In this document: one piece after another, positions 21,293 through 32,764 of the stretch | How positions within the stretch are numbered: the stretch's first letter is position 1 | Layout of the letters: every line of letters starts with the position of its first letter | Assembly (NCBI RefSeq): GCF_003573695.1 | Contig: NC_039364.1 | Location: 238,494,777 to 238,558,776 of the forward strand | Origin: Papaver somniferum | Lineage: Eukaryota > Streptophyta > Magnoliopsida > Ranunculales > Papaveraceae | Direction: 5' to 3' | DNA: 64,000 nucleotides | Notes under the pieces: model-generated | The model's database searches: none | Seen by the model: only the letters and a program-made list of their open reading frames with translations | What the model was told of the DNA's origin: nothing | Position numbers and translations under genes: made by a program

Positions 21293-24200
21293 ATTTTAGT
21301 GACAAAACTATCAATACATATAGAATGCAAAAAAGATAATGAAAACTTTAGTAGCTCCTATTCCACATGTCTAATCTTCAACGTTCCTCGAAATCTTCGT
21401 CATTTCCAAGTATTCCAATGATCCCAAAGGTTGTAAGTTTAGCATCACCGTTGTTGAAGATCCGTAGCTATAACAATGAGAAAACCTAAGTCTCGATCAT
21501 TTTTATATAGTGTCATAGTATTATTACAAAATATCAAAGTTCAATTGCATCACAACTTCAACAATAATACTATGGTGATATGTATCACTCCCCCTTAGTC
21601 AATACTCCATCTCACATGGAAACCACTCCCCCTTACACAATGATCCGAAAACCATATGTATTTGTAGTGTGAACTACATATTAATTCTCCCCCTTTTTGT
21701 CAATAAAATTGGCAAAGATACAAGAACGGGATCATAATGAAATTTCCGTAAGAGACATTTCATGATTAAAAGAAAAAAATACATACCAACTAATTTAGAT
21801 GCAATCATAAAGCCGAAGATAAATTTATTCATCAAGGAGTTTAAATATACAAGGTAACCCCTCTAAAATTCCACAGCCGCACACCCCTCAAGAGATGACC
21901 ATTAAGCACAAGTTCAAAAGAACTCTCCCCCATTAAATGTCATTCCCGAAAGAACAACAAGAGCGACCTTAATTTCGAAAGAAAAGAAGGATTTCTTTGG
22001 ACATAAAAAATCACATACAAGTATGAATTTGAATCCAAAAAGTTCAATTAAATTAACCACAAGAGGACCAATGATTAATTTAATTGACAAATGCCCAAAC
22101 ATAAGTGAACTTATGGAGACTTAAGAAATACAATTAGATTAATCACAAGAGAACCCATAATTAATCTAATTGAAATACACAACCAAATTAATCACAAAAG
22201 TAATCAATTTAATTGGTCATGCTCGACATAAGAAAACTTACGGAGAAACAACTAAATAACCAAACAAGATGATTAACTTAGTTGAAAATGCTCAACATAA
22301 AGTACCTCACGGAACAACAACATAGCTAATAAAAATTAATTAACTTGGTTGTTTAATGCTCAACATAAGACACTTTTCGGAGCCTCACAGTAATACATAA
22401 AGTATGGATTAGGGAAGATCAATTACTGCGGAATACACAAGGATTCATTCTATTTCGCATCACTATTTGCACAACGACATACAATAGACATAATCCTTGC
22501 CAACAAAAGATTTTAACCTATCTTCCATCAAAGATTGACAATATAGGCTTAACTTTTGTATTTGTCAAAAGTCCATTCATTCTTTTATCAATACATGCAT
22601 ATCGACTTACGAAAGACTTTACTTTTGACAAGATATGGGACGATCAAGTTCACGGACGTAAACACACACATCCCATAACAATATTGCAATATATAAAACC
22701 GTAAGGATTAATACTGCAAAAATCATCTTCCAAAAGAGTTTAGAATTTTAACCAATAAATCTAAAAACATGAAGATGAAAACGTTGGACATAGCTATGTG
22801 TAATCACAATGATGGCTATTCCAAACTCTAGTAATCCTTCTCGAAAATAAAAATAAATTCTCATAAGAAGTTTCCTAGGCAACAAGACAAACTCGTAATG
22901 CACATACAAGATGATTTGTCCTTATAGGGTAGAATCAACCTTTTTCGCACGGATTTACACCAATAATAGCTACCAAAGGCTTATAAAAAGATTTTCTTAA
23001 CAAAGAAGAACATACAAAGTCAATAACGAGTATGCACCATAGTTCACAAAGGATGATTGTGAACATTCAAGAATTCCAAAGCACTGCGTACTACTTTCCA
23101 TTCTTGAACTTCCTTCTTTGTGATTCACCAACAACATTCTTGTAAAAGCTACAAATTAGCTTAGAAGAGTAGTACTCCAAGAATCCAAGTGCCCAAGTTC
23201 AAGAGAAGTGGAACAAGTGCAACGAAACGGAGCAAAATACTCAAAAACAAGAGACAGGACAAATACTAATCTTAACTCATCCAAATCCAAGGTTTCTCAT
23301 CTTCATTTTGAAGAGAATCCAAATAGGAAGAGAGTGAAAAAATAATGAGACCAATCCGAGTTCGTACGAAGACGTTACGGCCAAAACAAGTTTACCGAAT
23401 ATCGACGTCAAGTATGCATACGGGTTTGCAAACGAATTTTCGTATCCTGGAGCAGTATGAAGACGGGGTTTGCGAACTTAAACCCCTAGATTTTGGTTTT
23501 AAATGATGTTATGCATACTTGGTATGTGTACCATGAATTCCAAACATCCCGAACTAATGTTTTCAAACCTAAACATTTAAGAACCTTAAACACAGATCAA
23601 GTTAGGTAGAAATGAACGATAAGAAAGGTACATGGATCATTATAAGTACTCAAATAAGTAATAAAAACATAAAACTTGCTCGAGTTTAGAGACATACCTT
23701 TTTAGAAAAGTCCAATTGAATTCTACAGCCTTACCGAATATAATCTGTGCGCCCCAGTTGTTGTGCTTCCCTCACCGTATACATAGCATTTCTTGGTGAG
23801 GATGCACTTTTAACACAAACAAGTTGTGTTGAGGTGAAAAATGTCTTGCTCACCATGGCACCAAGAAAGAGTCTCTTTCCAACAACTCTTAAATCTTGTA
23901 GTGTTAAGAAACACCCAAGGAACTGTTTTTATAAGTCTATCAAAGAACTTCAAGAGAACCCAAAAAGATTTGTGTTTCTGATTTCTTGTTTTCCAACTTA
24001 TAAAAAACAGTTTCTGCAGATAGTTTTTAGTACTGCGAAGGGAAACTCTTTTGATAAAAAGAGACGTCCTAGATTCTTCATAAAAGAAGACAATACCACT
24101 ATCTTGATAGGAAGTATCATAAATTGAGCAACGAATCAGTTCATGCTTTGAGGTGATACACTCAGATAACTGAGATTTAAACTCCTCTTGTTATTCGTTT

Positions 24201-24578
24201 AGTTTATCACAACTAATTGAATTACGCGGAGGAGGAGCATTGCTCTCACTGATTAGTAAATCAATATCAACCTCAACATGAATATTATTCATCATAACTT
24301 GATTTAGCATGTCAAGAGATTCTTGCTCTTTCTGGAGGTATAACTCAACATCAAGAGATAAGCTCTCAAGTTTCTTTTCAAGCCCTGAAAACACTTCAAG
24401 GGATTTTAAACCTGGTGGAGGTTTAGATATAATTTCTTCTACAAATTTTATTAAATCAGTCATGGAAGAGAATTCTGAAATCCCTGGATCTGGTGGTGCA
24501 TTTATTGAGATAACACTAATGTCCATAGAGTCAGATTGCTACAAACACAGACTTGTAAGGTCTTGAACGTGTTTTCCT
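21293..24578 (-). other. LARD interior, mostly non-coding
   Basis: No gag, protease, integrase or RT motif in any frame. About 21900-22400 has a degenerate recurring phrase of roughly 90-110 bp (AATTAATCACAAGAGGACC, GCTCAACATAAGACAC and variants). The longest frames are 24191-24526 (minus) and 23747-24127 (plus, antisense to the element). Neither is recognised. Confidence 0.7.
24191..24526 (-). CDS. Small ORF just after the LARD primer site
   Basis: 111 codons in the sense orientation of the element, starting about 55 nt inside its primer site, the usual place of gag. The protein begins MDISVISINAPPDPGISE and has a likely coiled-coil stretch (LEKKLESLSLDVELYLQK). It has no zinc knuckle or gag signature. 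It may be a remnant or a real element-specific protein. Confidence 0.35.
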   Translation of the reverse strand: MDISVISINAPPDPGISEFSSMTDLIKFVEEIISKPPPGLKSLEVFSGLEKKLESLSLDVELYLQKEQESLDMLNQVMMNNIHVEVDIDLLISESNAPPPRNSISCDKLNE

Positions 24579-24590
24579 ACTCTGATACCA
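24579..24590 (-). promoter_or_regulatory. LARD primer binding site
   Basis: The minus strand reads TGGTATCAGAGT two bases after the LTR end; 11 of 12 match the initiator-Met site. Confidence 0.9.
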
Positions 24591-24592
24591 AT

Positions 24593-26994
24593 TGAAAAAG
24601 TGGGGGTACAACAACCACACCCAATATTTCGCTTAGCAATTTGTATGGACAAACTCCAATATACTTTCTAGAGAATCAACTAGACAGTCAGACTCAATCT
24701 AGATAAAAGTATATCAAAGAGTTTATATCTCAATCTCTCGATTTGATATTTACTCAAGAAAATATAAATCTGCGAGTCTTTATCAAAGAGAGATAACTTG
24801 GATGGTACCAAAGACCAATATCCAAGTGTCAATCAATTTAAATCAACAACCAAAAGGTCGGATATTCTAATTGATTGAACAACGCACAACCTGTGATATT
24901 TCAATTATATAACAAAATATAATGCGGAAAAGAAACAACACAGACACCAGAATTTTGTTCACGAGGAAACCGCAAATGCAGAAAAACCCCGGGAACTAGT
25001 CCAGATTGAATACACACTATATTCAGCCGCTACAGACACTAGCCTACTCCAAATTAACTTCGGTCTGGACTGTAGTTGAACCCCAATCAATCTCCCACTG
25101 ATCCAAGGTACAGTTGTACTCCCTACGCCTATGATCCCAGCAGGATTCTATGTACTTGATTCCCTTAGCTGATCTCACCCACAACTAAGAGTTGCTACGA
25201 ACCAAAGTCGAAGACTTGATGACAAACAAATCTGTCTCACACAGACAAGTCTATCGAAGGATTAATCTGTCTCTCACAGATAAACCCTAAAAGGTTTTGT
25301 TCCGTATATTGATATTAATCAAGGTGAACATGAACCAATTGATAATCCGGTCTTATATTCCCGAAGAACAGCCTAGAGTTATCAATCACCTCACAACAAT
25401 CTTAATCGTATGGTAGCGAAACAAGATGTTGTGGAATCACAAACGATGAGACGAAGATGTTTGTGATTACTTTTTATATCTTGCCTATCAGAGATATCAA
25501 TCTCAATCCAATCAATATGATTGTACTCGTACGTTAGAAGATGCAAGATCAGATCACACAACTACGATAAAGTAGTATCGGTCTGGCTTCACAATCCCAA
25601 TGAAGTCTTTAAGTCGTTAACCTGGTTTTAGAAGAAGAAAACCAAAGGTTAAAGGAGAAACGACTCTAGCACGTAAACTAGTATCACACGTAAGGTGTGG
25701 GGATTAGTTTTTCATTGATGCTACATATCCCCTTATATAGTCTTTCAAATCATGGTTTGGCATTTACCTTGGTAACAAAGCAATCAATATCCACTGTTAT
25801 ATGAAAACCTGATTTAGATTCAAGCTAATATTTCTCAACCGTTAGATCGAAAACTTAGCTTGTTACACACAATTGAAATGCACGCTTCTAGGTTTGTTAA
25901 CCGTACCCAAACGTATGCACTTGTTGGTTCAATAATAGTTAACCAAAAGGTTAGCCATATGAGCATTTCATATCAACCATGTTCTTCTTCACCAGAACTA
26001 GTTCACATGACTCAAATGAACTAGTTAGAGAGTTGTTCAATTGTAACGAATTCTTATGTAACTACAAAAGACACAATTGAAGCAAAGATGATTTGATTCA
26101 CTGGAATCGGTTCATGAACTTTTATAGCCACGGTTTGCAAACTGCATTCCTTAGTCTTTTTAAGTTTAAGTTCAGAAATCATCTTCAGATATATAACCTT
26201 CTTAAGTTCGTAGACTTGGTTCGCGGACTTAGGGCAGAGTTTACAAACTCCAGCAGAAATTCTCGGGATGAGAACTTCGCCGGTTCGCGGACTTAGGTTC
26301 ACGCACTAGTTTGTCAACTCCAGCAGAAATTCTCAGGTTTGAGAACTTCGGCAGTTCGCGGACTGAGTTCGCGGACTTGGCTCACACCATTCTTCCGGTT
26401 CTCTTGATCAACAAAGTTCGCAAACTTTGGTTCAAGGAATAGGACTTATTCATAAATGTATTTCCACAACAATGCTTATGTCCACCATTGGTTATGTAAT
26501 CTAAACTCTCATTCCAATCATTGAAACATTCTTCGTCAAAACAATTTTCAAAGTGATTGAAACATATCATGACTTTCGTCACCAGGTAAAGATAAACTTG
26601 ATCGAAGCGAAAAGCTTACCAACACATATTTCGAGATATAGATAAGCGAGGTATACTCGGCTCGAAATACCAACTGTGTATAATCAAAGTCTATATATAG
26701 CATACGACTTTTTGTCTCAATAAGTAGGAGATAGAATAGATAGAATTTTGAGTGATAGATAGGTTCAAGTCTTCACATACCTTTTTGTCGAGAAGTTCCA
26801 TTGGTTCCTTGAGTAGTTCTTCTTTTTGTATGATGAATCGCCATGAAGTCCTTGAGCTCAACTACACTTTCTATCCTAGTCCGAGACTTAGCTATAGTAG
26901 ACTAGAAATCAAAACTTATAGTTTTGATCACTAACATTGACAAACATGCTTGAGATAGCAACGCATGCGAGTTCGACCGAGCAATGCTCTAACA
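24593..26994 (-). repeat. LARD 5' LTR (right), 2402 bp
   Basis: Direct repeat of 17405-21276 without the solo LTR. It starts TGAAAAAGTGGGGGTACAAC and ends GCAATGCTCTAACA. Short frames around 26050-26580 have equivalents at 20370-20860 simply because the LTRs are copies. Confidence 0.95.
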
Positions 26995-28644
26995 GGTACA
27001 ATTCAAATTAAGATGCATGATGGTATTGTGAGAATATTAACCAAGGTTAGGCATGTTCCGGATTTGAGAAGAAATTCGATTTCTTTGGGTACACTTAATT
27101 CAAATGGTTGCAAGTATCAAGGTGAAGGTGGAGTTATTCGTGTCTCAAGAGGAAGTCTTACAATCATAAAAGGTACAAGAGTTAATGGTCTTTATACACT
27201 GCAATGTACTACTATAACAGGTGATGCAACTGTATGTTCTTCAATTTCAGAAGATGACACTACCAAGTTGTGGCATATGCGGTTAGGGCATTTGAGTGAG
27301 AGGGTGTTGGATGTTTTGAGCAAGCAGGGATTGCTTTGTGGTCATAAAACTGGTAAGCTTGATTTCTGTGAACATTGTGTGTTTGGGAAGCAGTGTAGAG
27401 TCAAATTCAGTACAACTATTCATAACACCAAGGGTATTTTGGATTATATTCATTCTGATCTTTGAGGTTCTTCTCGGGTGGAGTCACATGGTGGTGGTAG
27501 ATATATGTTGACATTCATTGATGATTTCTCAAGGAAGGTATGGGTATTCATACTTAAGCACAAAGATGAAACTTTTTTCAAGTTCAAGCAATGGAAGACT
27601 ATGGTTGAGAAACAAACCGGAAGACAAATCAAGTGCTTGAGGACAGACAATGGTTTGGAATTTTGTGGGGGTGATTTCAATGAGTTCTGCAAGGAGGAAG
27701 GGATTGTGAGACATTGCACAGTCAGAAAAACACCACAACAAAATGGTGTTGCAGAAAGGATAAACATAACCATAATGAAGAAGGCACAGTGCATGCTCTC
27801 CAATGCTGGGTTACCAAGGAAGTTTTGGGCCGAAGCCGCAAACACACCAGCTTATTTAGTGAATAGATCTCCATCGACGGCTATTGAGTGTAAGACTCCA
27901 AATGAAGTTTGGACCGGTTCACATGCTAAGTATGAAGACTTGAATATTTTTGGATGTCCATCCTATGCTCATGTGAATGAGGGGAAGCTAGAGCCTAGAG
28001 CAAAGAAGTGTATATTTCTTGGTTATGCAAAGGGTGTTAAAGGCTACAGGTTATGGTGTCCTGAAGAAAGATCAAACAAGTTTCTTATTAGTAGAGATGT
28101 GACATTTGATGAGCAATCGATGTTGAGGCCAAATAATGAAGAACTAAATAGAAGAGTTGAGGAGAGTGTTGGTGATAAGGTGGAGCTAGGTGACATGCTG
28201 GAACTTCAGATACAAGTTCAAGAAAACAATGAGACTGTTGTTTCTAGTGAGGATGATCAGGAAATTGTGCAAGAGCTGACCGAGGAAGATCATGCACAGG
28301 ATCATCAGTACAATCTTGCTAGAGAAAGAGTGAGGAGGGAAATTAGACCACCTCAGAGATATGGCCATGCTGATTTGGTTGTGTATGCACTTGCAGTGGG
28401 TGAGAGCATAGATAGGGATGAGGCAAGAACCTATGAAGAAGAAATCAGTGGTGAAGAATCAGCAGAATGGGGAACTTCTATGATTGAAGAAGTTGAGTCT
28501 CTTGATAAGAATGGCATTTGGGAGATAATTTCAAGACCAAAGGGAAAAAATCACATCGATGTCAGGTATCATTTCATCAAGGATTCCGTTGAAGAAGGTA
28601 AGATAGCTATGCTTAAGGTTCCTACAGCGGAAAACCCTACATAA
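26995..28644 (+). pseudogene. Copia protease end, integrase, and fused RNase H tail
   Basis: Reading resumes at GTIQIKMHDGIVRI. The GAG-pre-integrase HHCC is present (LWHMRLGH ... CEHCVFGKQC, about 27270-27400). The integrase core follows with the three acidic residues in SDL, LRTDNG and NGVAER. An in-frame TGA at 27463-27465 replaces the usual Trp after SDL. After the integrase, the sequence reaches WEIISRPKGKNH, where RT normally starts, and passes directly to IDVRYHFIKDSVEEGK, the tail of RNase H. So the whole RT and nearly all RNase H (about 1.5-2 kb) are deleted between about 28535 and 28555. It cannot support transposition. Confidence 0.93.
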
Positions 28645-28792
28645 ATATTGACGAAGCCGGCTCCAAGTATCAAGTTCAAGCATTGCTTGGACTTGGTTAG
28701 TGTCAACAAGTGTTGAAAGCCCTTGTAAGGGCTAAGCGAAGACGATGAGGGAAAATGATGAATGGTGATGTATTCAAGTCAAGGTGGAGATT

Positions 28793-29171
28793 TGTTGTGT
28801 ATGCTTTGAATACTTGTGTGTATTCGGTTGGGCATACTTCCTTAGACTTGGCCCATATGTCCATGAGTCTATTATGTAACCTAGGTCATATAAAAGGGGT
28901 CTAGGGTTTATAATAGACAGATAAACTTATGTAGTTCTTGAGAGAGTGTGAGGCACAAAGTAGGCAAGAGTTCTTGAGAGGGGATTTGGAGGAAACCTTG
29001 TAAACTTGTTTGATCATCATAGTGGAATCATTTCGTCGTCTTCGCAAGTGGATGTAGATCATCTTGATCGAACCACTATAAATCCTTGTGTTGTGTGTGT
29101 GCTTGATTTGATTGATTTCCTTTCAATTTTCATATCTTGATTGATTGTGCTAAATTGAGCCATTGGTTATA
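28793..29171 (+). repeat. Extra LTR-like module of a second copia family
   Basis: It starts TGTTGTGTATGCTTTGAATA right after a polypurine run (AAGGTGGAGATT) and ends just before AGGTATCAGAGC, a primer-site match. So a complete PPT-LTR-PBS succession of a different LTR sits inside the outer element, upstream of the outer PPT and 3' LTR. A TATA-like CATATAAAAGG lies at about 28887. It suggests a chimera between two related elements. Confidence 0.75.
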
Positions 29172-29377
29172 AAAAAAGGTATCAGAGCAAGGTGAAGCTA
29201 CCGGGAGTCGGGCTGAAGAGTGGTTATGGAATGCCGGTAGTCGGAAGGTTACAGATGGAGACCAGAAGCTCAAAGTATGAGTAGTGTTCCAAGATCATCT
29301 GGTGGAAGTAATCATTGTATGATTGGTAACATACGGAGGTGGAGAGGTGGTGTGTATTCTCGCCAAGGTGGAGATTG
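29172..29377 (+). other. Leader-like segment and outer polypurine tract
   Basis: Begins GGTATCAGAGCAAGG, resembling the untranslated leader of a copia element, and ends CGCCAAGGTGGAGAT, the polypurine tract of the outer element. No frame. Confidence 0.65.
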
Positions 29378-29613
29378 TTGGAGTTGTGTGGCTCAATACA
29401 CATGTGAGTCACACATGGGGTAGCTAAAGATAGTCCCACATGGAGGAGAACAAGTTCCATATGGTGATATATAAACTAGAAATTCTCCCTACATAGCATC
29501 GAGGCCTTTTGGATGAAAACCCCACACCTAACCTCAAGGTGGTCAAGTGGGGACATTATCGGTGCTATGTGGCCGTGCCCGGAGTGGGTGCGGCGGTCCG
29601 TAGGGGTCCTAAA
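29378..29613 (+). repeat. Copia 3' LTR
   Basis: 236 bp, TGTTGGAG ... GGGGTCCTAAA. The terminal CA is changed to AA. Followed by GTAAG. Confidence 0.95.
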
Positions 29614-29749
29614 GTAAGTCTTCTATGTCTCAAAGTTATTTACACTTGAATTGGTATCTCCCTGCATTTTTATTGTTAGTAAGTTCTTTCTCCCTATATG
29701 TTCATAATTAATTAACTGGTTAATCATATCCGTGCTTGTAAACTAGTTT

Positions 29750-30296
29750 TGTAGGAAATATTTTGGCGCCTGCTAGTCTCTAACCGTTCATATCTTACTT
29801 GAAAGTGGCATTTAGCAGTTACACATGTAGGATCAGAATCTCGCAACGATAATATCTCAGCGAAATTATCAACAACACAACACAACAGCGTCGCAGAACA
29901 ATTTCAGTAATGATACGATAAATGACGTCAGCTAAGATCACGAGAAAGATGTGATAGCCCTGCGAAAATTAGAGAGCTTGCGAAATTAATATTTGTAAGG
30001 TTGCGAGAATGTCGTAGATTATACCCGAAAATAAAGGATAGATTAGCTGTCAGCCACTATGTATTTCTCTATAAATAGTCGTTCAAGTTGTAAAGAAAGG
30101 GAGAGATCTTTTTTGAGTAAGAAACAAGTAAATAGGAGAGAGAAAGTCTAGAGTAGAAGTGATTCTTGATTTCTTTATCTTTTCTTGTAAGAACATTCAA
30201 AGATTGATTAATAAAATTAAGAGTGTAAATCTAAAAATGAGTTGATTAATAATGAAATCATATGAGGGGTGTAGTGTAGGATTTCCTGCAACTACA
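29750..30296 (+). repeat. Gypsy LTR, plus-strand element
   Basis: 547 bp with TG...CA ends. It shares its first and last 8-15 bases and general layout (GGGAGAGATCTTTT near the TATA side) with the LTR at 37309-37775 on the minus strand, so the two belong to related families. TATA-like CTATAAATAG at about 30071. Confidence 0.85.
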
Positions 30297-30432
30297 TAAT
30301 GGCGCTATAAAAAGGGACTGATTGAAGATTATTCTAGAAAAAGATGAAAATTAATATTGAGATTTGTGAAAATTTAGAGTGATTGACTAAGAATTTTCCA
30401 TAATTTCTTGCAATATTGTTAACATTGAAGAA

Positions 30433-32764
30433 ATGGCTAGAAGAAGAAATACATCTGAACAACCAACTACTGTTAGAAGAAGCAAGAGAATTGCTGGGAG
30501 AGAAAGAAGTGAAATGGGAGAATCTACTAGAATGAGAAGTAATAGGGAAAATCAAATTCAACCACCAATTCAACAAACACTAGTTCAAGGGAGGAATACA
30601 GATTATGATAGGGTGAGTATACACACTTGGCAATCAAATTCGGCAGAAGAAGTAGAAGAAGAGCAACAAAACAGAAATTATAGACATGAAGAGAGAAATC
30701 AAGAAGCAGATGAAGGAATAATTCATGGAGATGAGGAAATTGGAGCGTTAGAAACGTTGAGACGAAGAATACATGAAGAAAGAAGATCTGAGGCAGAAGA
30801 ACGTGCAAATCTAACAAGGAAAAATCACGAATTAAGGATGGAGAATATAAGAATACAGAAGATCAAGAAGTATTACAAAATCATATTCAAGAACGACTAG
30901 AAGAGAAATGAGGCGAAACTCACCCACAATCAATGCTGGAAACAATATTCAAGAAGAAATATCAAATCCTAATGAAGAATATCGCGAAAATAGAGAAAGA
31001 GCTGATGATCGTTACGTTCCACAAAATGAAACTTTTAATGATGGGCAAAATGGTGGAAATCAAGAGAACGGACAACGTCAGGGACGAAATGACCAAGATG
31101 GCGAAGGAAATTGGGAGGAAGGAAAAAGAATTTTACATGAAAGAGAAAATCAAAGAAATCAACCGACAGTTGAAGAAGAAATTGAAAGACATTATGCTGA
31201 ACAAGCACGTTTAATCTGCGAACGTGAAAGATTGAGAGCGGAAATGGAAGGACAAGAGCTTCAGGAGACAATTCGCCAGAACAATCACTACAATCGAGGA
31301 AGAAGGTGTACACAAAACCGGAATAACGGTAATCTCAATGAAGAGTATGATAGAGTACAGAGGATGGATGAAAGACAACGAATGGAATTGATAAGAAATG
31401 AACAAAATCATGGAGGGGAAAACGAAAGGCATCATCATATGCGAATTCAAGATAGAGATGAGGAAGAGAATCGCAGAAGAAGACGAGATGAGGATAATGA
31501 AGAAGAAATGCAAAATTTCGCGAGAGAAGATATATATGAACGCAGAAGAAGAGAGGCGAAATTAAAAAGACCAATGGATCAAGATTCAGGTGTAAATAAA
31601 CAAATCTTGAAATAATTAGAAGAAATGAAAGGAATGCTAAATAATAGAGGAGAAGTAGGCAGAAGACAATTGGATGAAGCAATAGAAGAAGCTGCGAAAA
31701 CTCCATTTACAAGGGAAGTAAAATTAGGAGGAATACCACCGAAATGCAATTTCTCCGCATTAACCAGCATTTTTGATGGAACAACTTGTGTAATTCAACA
31801 CATTAAAGCCTATGTGAGGTGCATGTTACAATGGGAAAATCATGATGCCGTATTGTGCAAATATTTCGCATCCAGCTTAACAGGAGATGCGTTAAAATGG
31901 TTTGAAGGTCTACCAAAGAACACAATAACATCCTTCAATCATTTGCATACTACATTCTTGGGGGCATATATAAGTAATAATTCCTCGCGACCTGGTGTAG
32001 AAGATGTGTTTGGATTAAAACAACGGATTGGCGAAAGTTTGAAGCACCTGACTAAAAGATGGAGAACTATGTGTAGCGAAATGGCTAGCCGTGTAGATGG
32101 GAGATATCTTATGTTATCATTTATAAATGCTATGTTTGCAACAAACCTATTGTATGTCTAAATTTTCAGAGTCAAGAATACGATCACAATGACTGAATTA
32201 CGAGAACTTCAAGAAGAATACATTGCTCTAGAGGAAAAATGAAATGGAATCATATCCAGTTGCGAACACCAGCTCACAAACAGCGAATGCAAGCTTATTA
32301 CCCAAGCTAATAAACACAGTAGCGAATACTTCGCAAGTACAACAAGAGAAGGTAACGAGTAACAATCAACAAAAACTGGTGGCTATGGGAAGCCGAGATC
32401 AAGAAGAGTATGAAAGAGAAAGAAATTTCTACAATCATGGTGGAAATAAAAAGATTCAAAGACTCGATCAACCACAAGAAACTTATGGAGGTCAAAGACA
32501 AAACTATAATAGAGGACAAGGAGGTCACAAGGTAGTATGGGAAGAAATCAAGATGCCACCTCTAAATGCAAGTGTGGAGAAGATATGGGAAGCTATAATC
32601 TTGATGGAAAATATACCAATACCATGGAACATGGGAACAGAACCACCTCCAAACCATAGAAGCCATGAGTTTTGTTCTTATCATCATTTTCATGGACATA
32701 CAACAAATGATTGCATAAATGTAAAAAGAATTATTTTGAGAATGATAGATCAAGGAAAACTAAA
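30433..32764 (+). pseudogene. Gypsy/Tat gag, broken
   Basis: Starts MARRRNTSEQPTTVRRSK and runs through a long, highly charged Arg/Glu/Asn-rich region (to about 31615), probably coiled coil. The retrotransposon gag core follows at 31625-32161: IFDGTTCVIQHIKAYVRCML, SLTGDALKWFEGLP and the TITSF motif. It then continues as the basic linker and a Cys/His segment (FCSYHHFHGHTTNDC, about 32671-32715). At least three frame breaks. Gag packages the element RNA. Confidence 0.88.

Larger units (their letters stand above)
17405..26994 (-). mobile_element. Non-autonomous LTR retrotransposon (LARD-like), nested in copia protease
   Basis: Length 9590 bp, LTRs 17405-21276 and 24593-26994, ends TGAAAAAGTGGGGG and GCAATGCTCTAACA, 5-bp duplication GGTAC on both sides (17400-17404 and 26995-26999). 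On the minus strand the order is 5' LTR (right), TGGTATCAGAGTAGG primer site, interior, TTGACAAAGGGGGAGA polypurine tract, 3' LTR (left). Without the inner solo LTR, the LTRs are both about 2.4 kb. The 3.3-kb interior has no gag-pol, only short frames, so it is best called a large retrotransposon derivative that must borrow proteins. Confidence 0.93.
16017..29613 (+). mobile_element. Ty1/copia LTR retrotransposon, defective, with nested insertion
   Basis: LTRs 16017-16253 and 29378-29613 (237 and 236 bp) start TGTTGGAGTTGTGTGG and are flanked by the 5-bp duplication GTAAG. Initiator-Met primer binding site TGGTATCAGAGC at 16257; polypurine AAGGTGGAGAT directly before the right LTR. The order gag, zinc knuckle, protease, integrase is copia type. 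Without the inner element (17405-26994) and its duplicated GGTAC the length is about 4.0 kb. It is dead: a frameshifting duplication in gag, stops, a mutated protease site and loss of RT. An extra LTR-like module lies at 28793-29171. Confidence 0.95.
29750..32764 (+). mobile_element. Truncated Ty3/gypsy (Tat-like) element, plus strand
   Basis: 5' LTR 29750-30296 (TGTAGGAAATATTTTGG ... CCTGCAACTACA), then TGGCGCTATAAAAAGGG as primer site at 30299 and a gag region from 30433. The frame is last homologous to the minus-strand neighbour at RIILRMIDQGKL (about 32760), where it stops abruptly. There is no protease, RT or 3' LTR. Gag is divided by stops and shifts (near 30900, 31613 and 32160-32240). 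Confidence 0.85.

Noticed and set aside
23747..24127. 126-codon plus-strand frame in the LARD interior
   Set aside because: Antisense to the element and unrecognised; could be real, but nothing beyond openness supports it.
30527..31706. Leu/Phe-rich minus-strand open frames
   Set aside because: Antisense shadows of the Arg/Glu-rich gag on the plus strand.
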